Shown piece by piece: positions 17,251-26,732 of a DNA stretch of 64,000 bases (positions are counted from its first letter, which is position 1; every line of letters begins with the position of its first letter). This stretch comes from JACMLD01 sp039919885 (lineage in GTDB: Bacteria > Bacteroidota > Bacteroidia > Chitinophagales > Chitinophagaceae). Below the pieces are notes generated by a model. The model saw only the letters and a list, made by a program, of their open reading frames with translations. It ran no database searches and had not been told where the DNA came from. The position numbers and the translations under genes were made by a program. The stretch lies in the NCBI GenBank assembly GCA_039919885.1, contig JBDSEV010000009.1, positions 1 to 64,000 of the forward strand, in the 5' to 3' direction.

Positions 17251-18642
17251 ATGAGTTCAGCGTTAGAAGAATCGACTATGGAGGAACAGTTCCTGGATGT
17301 AGTGCAAAGCGATGATGTATTGCGGATCAAAGAATTTCTAAACCACCAGAACATCAGTGATGTAGCAGCGCTTATCAATAAATACCCCGACTACGAAAGC
17401 CAGATAGTTGCCAATATGAGCGTGCACCGGGCAGCGAAAGTTTTTAAGATCCTTGATCTTGCTACGCAGAAAAATATTATCCATGAGCTGCCGCCATTAA
17501 AAACCGCGGAGCTGCTCAACGAGCTCCCCGCCGATGATCGCACCGCCTTTCTGGAAGAGTTGCCCAGTCAGGTTGTAAAAGAACTCATCCGAACCCTGGA
17601 TCCCGAAGAAAGAAAAATTACCCTGGCGCTGCTCGGTTACCCCGAAAGCAGCGTAGGCAGGCTGATGACCCCGGATTATATTGCCGTTCCGCTTGAATGG
17701 ACGGTGCAGGAGGTGTTGCAACAAATACGTGAAGTGGGTAAGAACAGTGAAACCATTGATGTCATTTATGTAGTAGATGAGAAAGGCATTTTTATTGATG
17801 ACATCCGGATAAGGGAAATCATTCTCGCAAGCCCTGATAAAAAAGTAAGCGAGATAATTGATAACCGGTTCATCACACTCAATGTGACCGACGACCAGGA
17901 AGTTGCCAGCCAGACTTTTAAAATGAACAACCGCGTAGCACTGCCTGTGGTTGACAATAATAATTTATTGCTGGGGATAGTTACCATTGATGATATTTTA
18001 TGGGTAGCCAGTGAAGAATTCAGTGAAGACATGCAAAAAATGGGTGGTACCGAAGCATTGGATGAACCTTACCTTGAAATACCCCTGTTCAAACTATTTA
18101 AAAAAAGAGTGGTTTGGCTGGTTGTGTTATTTCTTGGCGAGTTGCTTACGGCCACTGCCATGAAATATTTTGAAGGCGAAATTGCAAAAGCTACTGTACT
18201 GGTATTGTTCATTCCTTTAATCATTTCAAGTGGCGGCAACAGCGGATCCCAGGCTTCAACGCTGATTATCCAGGCAATGGCAGTTGGTGAAATATCACTG
18301 AAAGACTGGTGGCGGGTAATGAGAAGAGAGATACTATCCGGTCTTTTACTGGGAAGTGTTTTAGGTTTGATTGGCTTTCTCCGCATCGTATCCTGGTCGC
18401 AGATATTTCCAAATGTATACGGCCCGCATTATTTACCCGTTGCTTATGCCGTGGGTATTTCGTTAATGGGCGTGGTGTTGTGGGGAACACTCAGCGGTTC
18501 AATGCTCCCCCTCGTTTTAAAAAGATTGGGTGCAGACCCGGCCGTTTCCTCCGCTCCTTTTGTGGCGACCCTGGTGGATGTAACAGGGTTGATCATTTAC
18601 TTTTCCGTTGCGTTTTCAATTTTAAGTGGAATAATACTTTAA
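17251..18642 (+). CDS. mgtE: Magnesium transporter
   Basis: Inner-membrane Mg2+ channel/transporter. The 463-residue protein has the MgtE N domain (about 20-130, with the repeated ELPADDR and ELPSQV stretches), a CBS pair (about 135-260, with VPLEW, VIYVVDEKG and TIDDIL), then a connecting helix and five membrane helices. The pore signature GGNSGSQASTL lies near residue 327. In the family the N and CBS domains sense cytosolic Mg2+ and close the pore. An internal ATG at 17278 is a possible alternative start. The secreted peptidase gene follows after 20 bases. Confidence 0.95.
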   Translation: MSSALEESTMEEQFLDVVQSDDVLRIKEFLNHQNISDVAALINKYPDYESQIVANMSVHRAAKVFKILDLATQKNIIHELPPLKTAELLNELPADDRTAFLEELPSQVVKELIRTLDPEERKITLALLGYPESSVGRLMTPDYIAVPLEWTVQEVLQQIREVGKNSETIDVIYVVDEKGIFIDDIRIREIILASPDKKVSEIIDNRFITLNVTDDQEVASQTFKMNNRVALPVVDNNNLLLGIVTIDDILWVASEEFSEDMQKMGGTEALDEPYLEIPLFKLFKKRVVWLVVLFLGELLTATAMKYFEGEIAKATVLVLFIPLIISSGGNSGSQASTLIIQAMAVGEISLKDWWRVMRREILSGLLLGSVLGLIGFLRIVSWSQIFPNVYGPHYLPVAYAVGISLMGVVLWGTLSGSMLPLVLKRLGADPAVSSAPFVATLVDVTGLIIYFSVAFSILSGIIL

Positions 18643-18662
18643 TTAATTACTTTATTACCGGT

Positions 18663-21044
18663 ATGAGAAAAATCACCTGCTTTATTTTATTGATTAACAC
18701 GTTAACCGGAGTCGCGCAAAATCAACCGGGTGTACTCACTGTTCAAAAAATTATGCGCGATCCTAAATGGATCGGCACCTCGCCCGCAAATATCAGCTGG
18801 AGCCACGACAGCAAAAACATTTATTTTAACTGGAATCCAGAAAAAGCCATCACCGACTCCCTGTATTATATCACCAGGGAAAACCTGGTACCACAAAAAA
18901 TTAGTTACCTGCAGCTGCAATCCATTCTGCGGGACGGGGATATAACGTACAACAGCAACCGCAGCAGTTACGTATATGACAAGGACGGTGACATTTTTAT
19001 GGCCGATACCAAAACCAGTAAAGAACGACGCGTTACGAAGACAGCCGACGTTGAAAGCGAACCGGTTTTTTCTTTCAATGATTCCCAACTGGTCTACACC
19101 CTCAACCAGAACCTATATGCATGGGATATTGCCACCGGACTGACCACTCAGCTGACCAACTTTCAGCGCGGGAATCCTCCACCAAAAGATTTAAAAAAAG
19201 ACAACCTCAATACCCAGGAAAATTGGCTGAAAGAAGACCAGCTTAAAACATTTGATGTACTGCGCAGCCGCAAGCAAAAAAGAGATCTCACAGACTCCAT
19301 GGCGAATGCGATTCCAAAAAAGAAAATACTGAAAACGATTTACCTGGAAGGCAAAAGCTTGTTTGGAACTACCATCAGCCCTGATGGAAAATATATTACC
19401 TACCGGCTGTTCAAGGCGGGCCAGGGGAAGACGACCATCGTACCCAGCTATGTAACCGAAAGCGGGTTTACAGAAGATATACCCGGCCGCACCAAAGTAG
19501 GCAACACCCAGGGCGCGCAGGAATTATATATTTTTGATTTGGAAAAAGACAGCATAGTGCGGGTTAAAACAAATGAAATAGCAGGCATCAGGGAGATTCC
19601 GGCATATTTTAAAGACTATCCTGAACGCTATCAAAAGAAACTGAAAGATTCACTGGACCGGCCGCTTAGTTTCTTAGACCCCGTATGGTCGGGCAAAGGA
19701 AGCCATGTAATCATTGACGTACGGGCGCAGGACTCTAAAGACCGGTGGCTGTTTTTAGTAACTCCCGCAACCGGCAAAATTAAGTTACTCGACCGCCAGC
19801 ATGACACGGCCTGGATAAGCGGGCCCGGCATAGGCGGCGGGTTTGGCGGCGCCAACATCGGCTGGATAGATGAAAATACCTGCTGGTTTCAATCGGAAGC
19901 TACCGGTTATAGCCACCTGTATACTTTAAATGTTGTAACTGGTGAAAAGCGGACCCTTACAGCCGGAAAATTTGAGGTGCAACAGGCGGATTTGTCAAAC
20001 GATAAGAAAGAGTTCTATATTACCACTAATGAAGTCCACCCGGGCGAACAGCAGTTCTACCGGTTACCAGTAACCGGCGGTAAGCCTCAGCGCATTACCA
20101 GCCTTGTTGGTGCCAACCAGGTACGCCTGTCGCCCGATGAAAAACAAATTGCATTCCTGTATTCTTACAGCACCAAACCCTGGGAGCTATACGTGCAGGA
20201 AAATAAACCTGGCGCCGAAGCAAAACAAGTAACTAATAAAGCAGCCGGAGACGAATTCAATTCTTATAAATGGCGCGATCCGCAGGTAATTACTATTACC
20301 GCCAGGGACGGCGCCCCGATATACGCCCGTTTGTACAAACCTGCCGGCCCGGCACCATCAAAACCGGCCGTAATATTTGTTCATGGCGCAGGTTATTTGC
20401 AAAATGCACACAAATGGTGGAGCAGTTATTTCAGGGAATACATGTTTAACAATTTACTGGCCGACAACGGCTATACCGTATTGGATATTGATTACCGCGG
20501 CAGTGCAGGATATGGCCGCGACTGGCGTACGGGTATCTACCGCTTCATGGGCGGAAAAGATTTAACTGACCAGGTAGATGCCGCAAAATACATGGTAGAT
20601 TCATTAGGGGTTGATGCAAAACATATTGGCTTATACGGTGGCTCGTACGGCGGTTTTATTACGCTGATGGCATTATTTACCACGCCAGATGTATTTGCTG
20701 CCGGAGCAGCATTACGGCCGGTTACGGATTGGGCGCAATATAACCACGGCTACACAGCAAATATTTTAAATGAGCCATTTAATGACAGTATTGCATACCG
20801 CCGGAGTTCGCCATTGTATTTTGCCGGGGGATTGAAAGGACATTTACTGATTTGCCATGGCATTACAGATACCAACGTAAATTTCCAGGATGCGGTAAAA
20901 CTTTCGCAGCGGCTGATAGAACTGGGGAAGGACAACTGGGAAATCATCGGCTACCCACTGGAAGATCACGGCTTTGTGGAGCCGAGCAGTTGGACGGACG
21001 AATACAAACGCATTTTCAAATTATTTGAAACCAACCTCAAATAA
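18663..21044 (+). CDS. Secreted S9-family prolyl oligopeptidase (DPP IV-like)
   Basis: A periplasmic serine peptidase of 793 residues. I start it at the ATG at 18663, which gives a clean signal peptide (residues 1-19, ending TGVAQ); the frame is open further upstream but that part lies inside mgtE. Residues about 40-540 form a WD-like beta-propeller (repeats such as ISWSHDSKNIYFNW and LSPDEKQIAFLYS). The alpha/beta-hydrolase domain carries the catalytic Ser in YGGSYGGF near 660, Asp in GITDTNVN near 734 and His in EDHGF near 768. It probably removes or trims proline-containing dipeptides. A hairpin terminator follows. Confidence 0.95.
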   Translation: MRKITCFILLINTLTGVAQNQPGVLTVQKIMRDPKWIGTSPANISWSHDSKNIYFNWNPEKAITDSLYYITRENLVPQKISYLQLQSILRDGDITYNSNRSSYVYDKDGDIFMADTKTSKERRVTKTADVESEPVFSFNDSQLVYTLNQNLYAWDIATGLTTQLTNFQRGNPPPKDLKKDNLNTQENWLKEDQLKTFDVLRSRKQKRDLTDSMANAIPKKKILKTIYLEGKSLFGTTISPDGKYITYRLFKAGQGKTTIVPSYVTESGFTEDIPGRTKVGNTQGAQELYIFDLEKDSIVRVKTNEIAGIREIPAYFKDYPERYQKKLKDSLDRPLSFLDPVWSGKGSHVIIDVRAQDSKDRWLFLVTPATGKIKLLDRQHDTAWISGPGIGGGFGGANIGWIDENTCWFQSEATGYSHLYTLNVVTGEKRTLTAGKFEVQQADLSNDKKEFYITTNEVHPGEQQFYRLPVTGGKPQRITSLVGANQVRLSPDEKQIAFLYSYSTKPWELYVQENKPGAEAKQVTNKAAGDEFNSYKWRDPQVITITARDGAPIYARLYKPAGPAPSKPAVIFVHGAGYLQNAHKWWSSYFREYMFNNLLADNGYTVLDIDYRGSAGYGRDWRTGIYRFMGGKDLTDQVDAAKYMVDSLGVDAKHIGLYGGSYGGFITLMALFTTPDVFAAGAALRPVTDWAQYNHGYTANILNEPFNDSIAYRRSSPLYFAGGLKGHLLICHGITDTNVNFQDAVKLSQRLIELGKDNWEIIGYPLEDHGFVEPSSWTDEYKRIFKLFETNLK

Positions 21045-21086
21045 AATATCCGCCTTACCAAAAAAGCAGCTACATGTGCTTGCTAT

Positions 21087-21126
21087 AAAAATGCAGAAGG
21101 GAGCCTATTTCTATTCTGCATTTTTT
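21087..21126 (+). terminator. Rho-independent terminator after the S9 peptidase gene
   Basis: AAAATGCAGAA and TTCTGCATTTTTT form the arms around a 15-base loop, followed by a T run, 43 bases after the stop codon. Confidence 0.75.
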
Positions 21127-21291
21127 ATTTTTCAAGCTTAGTTTTTTAGTAATTGCCGTACCAGGGATCACTGTGAATAAAAGCAATGAGTAAAAAATTA
21201 ATTTTGAGAGCCGGCACAATAATCAAGACAGATAATTTATTGAATTAGGTCTTTACACATGTGCACATGCTTCGCCCCTGCCCTGTTGTAT

Positions 21292-21813
21292 TTAAAAAAG
21301 TTCCTTTATCGAAACGCTCATCCCGCTAAATATAAAAGCATCTCCGATTTTTTTATCTTGCAAGCTACCTGCCAGCGGGGCATGAGGGGAAAGAAACAGT
21401 ATTTGTTTATCGTCCACGATTTGCTTACCAAGGCCGGCAGCAATGAAAAAAGCAAGCTTTTCCGTTTCGAAAAAGACACCTGCAGTTACCTGTTCGTAAA
21501 TAATACTGGTATTTACTGCCAGCAAATCGCTCAACTCTTTAATGTATTCAGACAATTGCCGCGCGTGCATATCTTTTTGCAAGTGACCCATGGCCCGGCC
21601 TGTTTCGTACTTATCACCTGCTGAACTTTTTTCTTCGTTATTAGCAGCATCCTGCGCGTGACGGATGGCCTCCCTGGCTGCAGCCATTCGTTGTTCAATC
21701 CGTACCTGGCAAAAATGTTTCAGGTGGTTCTTAAATAATATTTTCTCTTCAGTAGTCATGCCATTCATCAATTGCCTGGCATGAAGATATTGATAAAAAA
21801 CATCAGTTACCAT
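21292..21813 (-). CDS. GreA/GreB-like protein
   Basis: A 173-residue cytoplasmic protein that resembles transcript-cleavage factors in layout: helical N-terminal half with SSAGDKYETGRAMGHLQKD (the Gre-like coiled region) and a C-terminal FKBP-like domain ending LFLSPHAPLAGSLQDKKIGDAF, close in pattern to GreA's SPxSPLGxALxGKKxGD. In Bacteroidota such proteins are sometimes wrongly labelled 3-oxoacyl-ACP synthase. The acidic tip residues of true GreA are not clear, so cleavage activity is uncertain. It overlaps the acetylesterase gene by 11 bases, suggesting translational coupling; an internal ATG at residue 19 is an alternative start. Confidence 0.82.
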   Translation of the reverse strand: MVTDVFYQYLHARQLMNGMTTEEKILFKNHLKHFCQVRIEQRMAAAREAIRHAQDAANNEEKSSAGDKYETGRAMGHLQKDMHARQLSEYIKELSDLLAVNTSIIYEQVTAGVFFETEKLAFFIAAGLGKQIVDDKQILFLSPHAPLAGSLQDKKIGDAFIFSGMSVSIKELF

Positions 21814-23137
21814 CTGGCTTAACGACTGTTACAAAAGCGCTTTGCGGCCAGTAAAAATTTTCCGGTGGCGGAGGTTTTGCCGGGTCGAATGCGGGAATAG
21901 CCGGTTTGATAAATTTTTCCAGTGGCAAATGCTGTTGTCTTATGCTGCTTACTACACATGCTGCCAGCTGGTAAGCACCGTAAGGATTAAAATGTGTATT
22001 GTCTTTCAATGCTGCAGGCTGGTTAGGAAATGTATTGGCCGGGTAATGAACAAATGCTTTTGTAGAATTCTCTTCGCCCCACGCTTCATACAATACTTTG
22101 CTCATTGAATTAAGATCTATGAGTGGCACATTTTCTTCCTTTGCCGTTTGCCGCATCGCTTCCGGATAATCCATGAGCGTATTAATGATATGGCCGTCTG
22201 CATCAAAACTCCTGCGGTGCATGGAAGTTACCAATATTGGCGTAATTTTTCTTTCTCTCGCGCCGGCGATCCATTCTTTCAAAGTTTGCTTATAGGTTGT
22301 AAATGGGTCCAGATAGTTTGGTCCAGGTTTCTGGTCGTTGTGTGTAAATTCAATCAGTAAAAAATCGCCCGGTTTGGCCATGCTCCAAATTTTCTCGAGC
22401 CGCCTTTCTGATTTGAACGCCTTTAAAGTTTCGCCCGATTCTGCATAGTTGGCTACCACCGCCGAACCGAGCGATATAAAGGTTGGAAACATTTGTCCCC
22501 AGGCAGCCCATGGCTCCCGATCCTGATCTACCACCGTGGAATTGCCTGCCAGGAAAATGGTTGTAGCTGTTGTGTTGCGCGTAATTTCAACGGCGGATAT
22601 TTTCGGCAATGAATCATTAAATTCGAGCGTGAGCAAATTGTCCCAATGCAGAAAACCAGACTCGCGTGGTTTCAGCTGTACGGCAGCAATTGCTTTACCG
22701 GCTACATTCCGAATAACACTATCCCTTACATGAATAGTTATTGTTTGTGCTGTTATGCTTCCATTGGCAGTTTTGCAATTCTCCACCATCAGCCGGCGGC
22801 ATTCTGCTCTTACGGTGGTAGCAGCGTTCCCTTTAGTATCACCCATTGTTATTTTTACATCATAGTTGCCATCCGGTAATTTAACAGAAAAGTAAAAAGG
22901 TTTGTTGGAAGTAATAAATGCTGCAGTCAGCGGATTTTTTGAGGTACGCGTTACGGCTTCGGTTATTGAATGCTGATCGAACCCATAACCGGTAGTGTAA
23001 TTAAAAATAGTTTTGGGCGTAACGGGTATATAGCCGTGTATTTTTTTACCATTACCAAAACTAAATTTAAAACTTGTTTGGCCATGCACAGATAAGATGG
23101 CTAAAAAGAAAAAACATATGGCGGCTGCGTTTTTCAT
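21803..23137 (-). CDS. Rhamnogalacturonan acetylesterase (CE12-like SGNH hydrolase)
   Basis: Predicted to remove acetyl groups from the galacturonate of rhamnogalacturonan I, outside the cytoplasm. I choose the ATG at 23137, giving 444 residues with a clear signal peptide (AAAICFFFLAILSVHGQ); an ATG at 23191 would add 18 residues ahead of it. An N-terminal beta-sandwich (about 20-180, starting FKFSFGNGKKIHGY) precedes the SGNH domain, with nucleophile Ser in LAGNSTVVDQ near 195, EFTHNDQ near 264 and the Asp/His in DNTHFNPYG near 380. It lies 67 bases after the GH105 gene, a normal partner in pectin loci. Confidence 0.92.
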   Translation of the reverse strand: MKNAAAICFFFLAILSVHGQTSFKFSFGNGKKIHGYIPVTPKTIFNYTTGYGFDQHSITEAVTRTSKNPLTAAFITSNKPFYFSVKLPDGNYDVKITMGDTKGNAATTVRAECRRLMVENCKTANGSITAQTITIHVRDSVIRNVAGKAIAAVQLKPRESGFLHWDNLLTLEFNDSLPKISAVEITRNTTATTIFLAGNSTVVDQDREPWAAWGQMFPTFISLGSAVVANYAESGETLKAFKSERRLEKIWSMAKPGDFLLIEFTHNDQKPGPNYLDPFTTYKQTLKEWIAGARERKITPILVTSMHRRSFDADGHIINTLMDYPEAMRQTAKEENVPLIDLNSMSKVLYEAWGEENSTKAFVHYPANTFPNQPAALKDNTHFNPYGAYQLAACVVSSIRQQHLPLEKFIKPAIPAFDPAKPPPPENFYWPQSAFVTVVKPDGN

Positions 23138-23204
23138 TCTTGTTTGCGTGCTCCTGACATCTTGCCAAACATTAAAGTACATTGAATACACATGATTAGC
23201 GGAA

Positions 23205-24575
23205 CTAATTTTTTATTTCACTATAAAATTGTAGCGAACTGTCATTTATTTTAAATGCATTTTTCTTCAGCAGTTGCAACATCTCGCCACCGGCTAAGAG
23301 CACGGGCCCGTAGCCATGCGCGGCATAAACATTTACCGGTCGGAAATAATAAAATGCCGGATCGAAACCCATACCCGTGCCAACACAAACACCTTCTACC
23401 TGTCCTTTGCCGTTTACTTTGGTAGATACTGCCGCCCAACCCAATGCGGCCACCGGTGCATACGCTACACCATCAATCCAACCCTTATTTACCGCGTGCG
23501 CAATGCAATAGGTATAGATAGCGGTAGCCGATGTTTCCAGGTAAGAATCATTCCTGTCAAGCAACTGGTGCCAGAAACCATTACCCGATTGATAAGCAGC
23601 CAGGCCTTTCACATGCGCGGTCAATTGTTCAAGAAGATAAGGCCTGCCGGGATGCGCTTCTGGTAAAACATCCAGTAGCTCAACCATGGTTAGCACAGCC
23701 CAACCGTTTGCCCGGGCCCAATGAAATTGCGGATGTTCGCGCATCCCCTCCACCCATCCGTGCATATAAACGCCTTTTTCTTTGTTGAACATACGGTCCG
23801 AAAATTGCCGCACCTGTTTTATGGCGTCATCAAAATATTTAGGATCGCCGGTTAGTTTACCCATTTGTGCCAATGCAGGCACGGCCATATACAAATCATC
23901 CAGCCATAAACTGTTTGGCTGTGGTCTGTTGCGCGCCAGGGTGCCATCTGCCAGCCTGAATTCCCTGGTGCTGATGTACTGCAGAAAATTATCGATTAGC
24001 GGCCGCAAGTTTTCGTTTTGTGCACTGCTGCGCACACTTTTTATCATCGCTGCGCTGAGCGCGCCACCATCGTCCAACGCATGGGGATTAAAATATCCGC
24101 GCATCGGATTAGGCGCGCGGGGATTTTTATCATACAATGTTTTAAGCGATGGCGCGATGGCAGCAATAAATTGTAAACGTTTATTGGTGTATTCAGTAAA
24201 TTTTTTGTCGCCACTGGCTTCCCCCACCAGCAACATACCACTGTACGTAACACCCCATTCATAACTCAGCAGCCTGAAATCACCGGCTTTAAAAATACTG
24301 TTGCTATCGGTTTTACTGTAATCAGTTATTGTTTCGCCGGTTTTTTTGTTTACCAATTGCGCTGGTGTTACCGCATCGAGGTAATTATACATTCGGTCCA
24401 ACACTTTTTTTATACTGTCTTTTACCGGCACACCGTAGGGAACGGTATAATCGGGTTGAAGTAAATGTAAGGGTGTATTAACATCGTTTCCTTTGGGTAC
24501 TGTTTGTGATTGTACAATAAAAGGCAGTACCAGGCCAAGAAGCAGGCGCATGCGGCTGAAAATAGATCTGCTCAT
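23205..24575 (-). CDS. Unsaturated rhamnogalacturonyl hydrolase (GH88/GH105, YteR-like)
   Basis: Cleaves the 4,5-unsaturated galacturonyl residue left by rhamnogalacturonan lyases, giving rhamnose-ended oligomers and an unsaturated uronate. The 456-residue protein has a signal peptide (LLLGLVLPFIVQSQ), then an alpha6/alpha6 barrel with family landmarks HALDDGGALSAAM, the LWLDDLYMAVPAL segment whose Asp is the expected proton donor (near residue 223), YMHGWVEG near 271 and HWARANGWAV. It is separated from susD by a strong terminator, so it may form its own transcription unit with the downstream esterase. Confidence 0.94.
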   Translation of the reverse strand: MSRSIFSRMRLLLGLVLPFIVQSQTVPKGNDVNTPLHLLQPDYTVPYGVPVKDSIKKVLDRMYNYLDAVTPAQLVNKKTGETITDYSKTDSNSIFKAGDFRLLSYEWGVTYSGMLLVGEASGDKKFTEYTNKRLQFIAAIAPSLKTLYDKNPRAPNPMRGYFNPHALDDGGALSAAMIKSVRSSAQNENLRPLIDNFLQYISTREFRLADGTLARNRPQPNSLWLDDLYMAVPALAQMGKLTGDPKYFDDAIKQVRQFSDRMFNKEKGVYMHGWVEGMREHPQFHWARANGWAVLTMVELLDVLPEAHPGRPYLLEQLTAHVKGLAAYQSGNGFWHQLLDRNDSYLETSATAIYTYCIAHAVNKGWIDGVAYAPVAALGWAAVSTKVNGKGQVEGVCVGTGMGFDPAFYYFRPVNVYAAHGYGPVLLAGGEMLQLLKKNAFKINDSSLQFYSEIKN

Positions 24576-24695
24576 AGTGAAATTTTTAGAAAAATCTGTT
24601 TGGGAGTAGCGGTTAGTACAGAAGCACGTTATCAGACTTTGAGCTAAATAATACCCCGATGCTGAAGACTAAAATCCGATGGCAAAAAACTGTTC

Positions 24696-24735
24696 AAAAA
24701 AAAGGACGGCTCAATAAAATTGACCGTCCTTTTTT
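24696..24735 (-). terminator. Rho-independent terminator after susD
   Basis: GGACGG and TCAAT pair with ATTGA and CCGTCC around a three-A loop, with A/T runs on both sides. It lies 21 bases after the minus-strand susD stop and ahead of the GH105 start, so SusC/SusD transcripts should largely stop here. Confidence 0.85.
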
Positions 24736-24755
24736 CAAGTTAGATAAGGAAATAA

Positions 24756-26714
24756 TTAATATCCGGGGTTTTGCATGGCTTGTTTCTGTGCTCCGGTGAG
24801 GGCAACTCCTGACGCCTGAATGCCATCAAGGAAAGTTTGCGGTATTGGCCTCAGGTTATTAAAGTCTTTAATGTTGGGAGCCGCATCCGGGTTAAAAGTC
24901 TTAGCGCGGGCCACCAAAGTTTTAGTACGGGATAAATCCTCCCAGCGTTTATATTCCCCGCACAGTTCGCGCGAACGCTCATTCAACAAAAAACACATCA
25001 TTCTTTCGTAAGTTGAAGTGTAACCTAATTTGCTGATGATGTACTCATCATTTGCGGGCAATGGAGCAATACTGGTAACAGCCAAATTCGTAGCTGTTAC
25101 AGGCGGTGCTAATAAATTAAAATTATTGGATTCGCAATAAGAATTTTCAGCCATGTAAGAAAATGGTATTCCTGCCTGGAGCGTTGCGTTACTGGCACCA
25201 CCGCCATCGTAATATGTCGTACGATTTTCACCAGCCTGGTATTGAGCCCTTGCTCTTACCGGGTTAATATAAGGCAACGCGTCTGCATAAGTACCGGTTC
25301 CCATATTAGCAAGCCGTATTTTAGCTTCGGCAGCAATTAAGTACGTTTCAGCACTGCGCGCCAACGTAATATCACGAAGACTTCTCACATCATTAAACCC
25401 ACCTACACGGGAACCATCAAAGAATTTACTTAAGGAGGGAAAACGTGGCTCAACAAACAAGGCGCCATCGTTTACGGCTCCGTTTGGATAGGCAACATAA
25501 ACGTTTGCAATTGGCCTGTTTGTTCTTGCATACGGTACTGTATTTAAAACTTTGTAAGAAGTAAATCTGGCATCACCGGGTTGGTTAATCACATACATAA
25601 CGCCTACATCACTTGTAGTGTACGCACCCGAAGCTTTATTAACCAGGCTCTTGGTTCTAAAACTCTTCCAAAATCTCGAATCATTGACTAAATCATACAC
25701 CCTGTACATAAAATAATTAGTACCCAAACGACTAAAGGGACGATCTCCGCTCAGGTCACGCTGCATAAAAGGTAAATCATCGTACCGGGCTCCGTAATAA
25801 AGATGCTGGGTATTAGAACCGCTCGCTGAAGCATCGGCTGTAAATTGCGCAGATAAAATTAATTCGCTCAGTTTTTCATTTGCGCTTTCGGGGGCAGTAT
25901 ATTTCCATAAATCACCAAAATTTGGCGCCAATGGATGATTGGCGATAACGCCATCGCACAGCGGAACAATAGCAGCCAGGTCAGCTGCTTTCGTGGCAGT
26001 GTTCCAGGAATCGTTAATTTCACTGGCACGGCTTAAGTAAGCCTGAGCTAAAAAATGAGCCGCAGCGTCCTTGGTTATTTTTGCAGGGCCACCTGTATTT
26101 GTTAATAGGTTAAAAGCTAATGTAAAATCGCTGATAATCTGTGCAAATACGTCTTTAGGTTGAGCGCGGGTAAATTCCAGTTCTACACTGGTACTCGGCG
26201 TGGTCTTTAAGGGTACTGCTCCAAATTGGCTTACCAACCTTAAATAGCTATAAGCGCGAAAAAAATACCCTTCGCCCAATGCTGTTTTTTTAATGGCATC
26301 GGAGGTAGACGGGCTTGCGGTCGCATTTTCAATAATAAGGTTTGCATAACCAATACCGAAGTATAAATTATCCCATTGTGCATTTGCGGTTGTTGTATTA
26401 CTATTAACAGCAGAAACAAAAGAGGCCAAACCATTACCATAAGAATTAAATGCTGCGTTTGAGTTGTCTCCTCCTACATGAAATTCATCTGTACCGTAAG
26501 CCATATTGGAAAATGCAAATTCCCCGTTAAACGGCGTATTAAATACCTGGTAATAGGTACCATTTGCCAAAGAGAGAATTCCGGCATCAGTTTTATAAAA
26601 CTCCAGGCTTCTTGCGGTGGTCAGATTTTCATCCAGGAAAGTCTTTTTACAGGAACCAGTCATCATCAGAATCGTACTAATCACGATACTTATAAAAAAT
26701 TTATTATTTTTCAT
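24756..26714 (-). CDS. SusD/RagB-family outer-membrane glycan-binding lipoprotein
   Basis: Surface lipoprotein that caps its SusC partner and binds an oligosaccharide before import. The 652-residue protein has a lipid-attachment Cys22 in MMTGSCKK, the N-terminal SusD-like segment (TYYQVFNTP, AYGTDEFHVGG), TPR-like helices (about 80-260, with GEGYFFRAYSYLRLVSQFGAVPL) and the RagB C-terminal domain ending NERSRELCGEYKRWEDLSRTK and FNNLRPIPQTFLDG. It lies 18 bases after susC, the normal order for the pair. Neighbouring GH105 and CE12 genes point to rhamnogalacturonan fragments as ligand, which is inference. Confidence 0.97.
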   Translation of the reverse strand: MKNNKFFISIVISTILMMTGSCKKTFLDENLTTARSLEFYKTDAGILSLANGTYYQVFNTPFNGEFAFSNMAYGTDEFHVGGDNSNAAFNSYGNGLASFVSAVNSNTTTANAQWDNLYFGIGYANLIIENATASPSTSDAIKKTALGEGYFFRAYSYLRLVSQFGAVPLKTTPSTSVELEFTRAQPKDVFAQIISDFTLAFNLLTNTGGPAKITKDAAAHFLAQAYLSRASEINDSWNTATKAADLAAIVPLCDGVIANHPLAPNFGDLWKYTAPESANEKLSELILSAQFTADASASGSNTQHLYYGARYDDLPFMQRDLSGDRPFSRLGTNYFMYRVYDLVNDSRFWKSFRTKSLVNKASGAYTTSDVGVMYVINQPGDARFTSYKVLNTVPYARTNRPIANVYVAYPNGAVNDGALFVEPRFPSLSKFFDGSRVGGFNDVRSLRDITLARSAETYLIAAEAKIRLANMGTGTYADALPYINPVRARAQYQAGENRTTYYDGGGASNATLQAGIPFSYMAENSYCESNNFNLLAPPVTATNLAVTSIAPLPANDEYIISKLGYTSTYERMMCFLLNERSRELCGEYKRWEDLSRTKTLVARAKTFNPDAAPNIKDFNNLRPIPQTFLDGIQASGVALTGAQKQAMQNPGY

Positions 26715-26732
26715 ACTTCAATGTTTTGTTTT

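Noticed and set aside
18309..18662. Upstream open frame joined to the S9 peptidase
   Set aside because: It lies within mgtE in another frame, has no domain sense, and a clean signal peptide begins at 18663.
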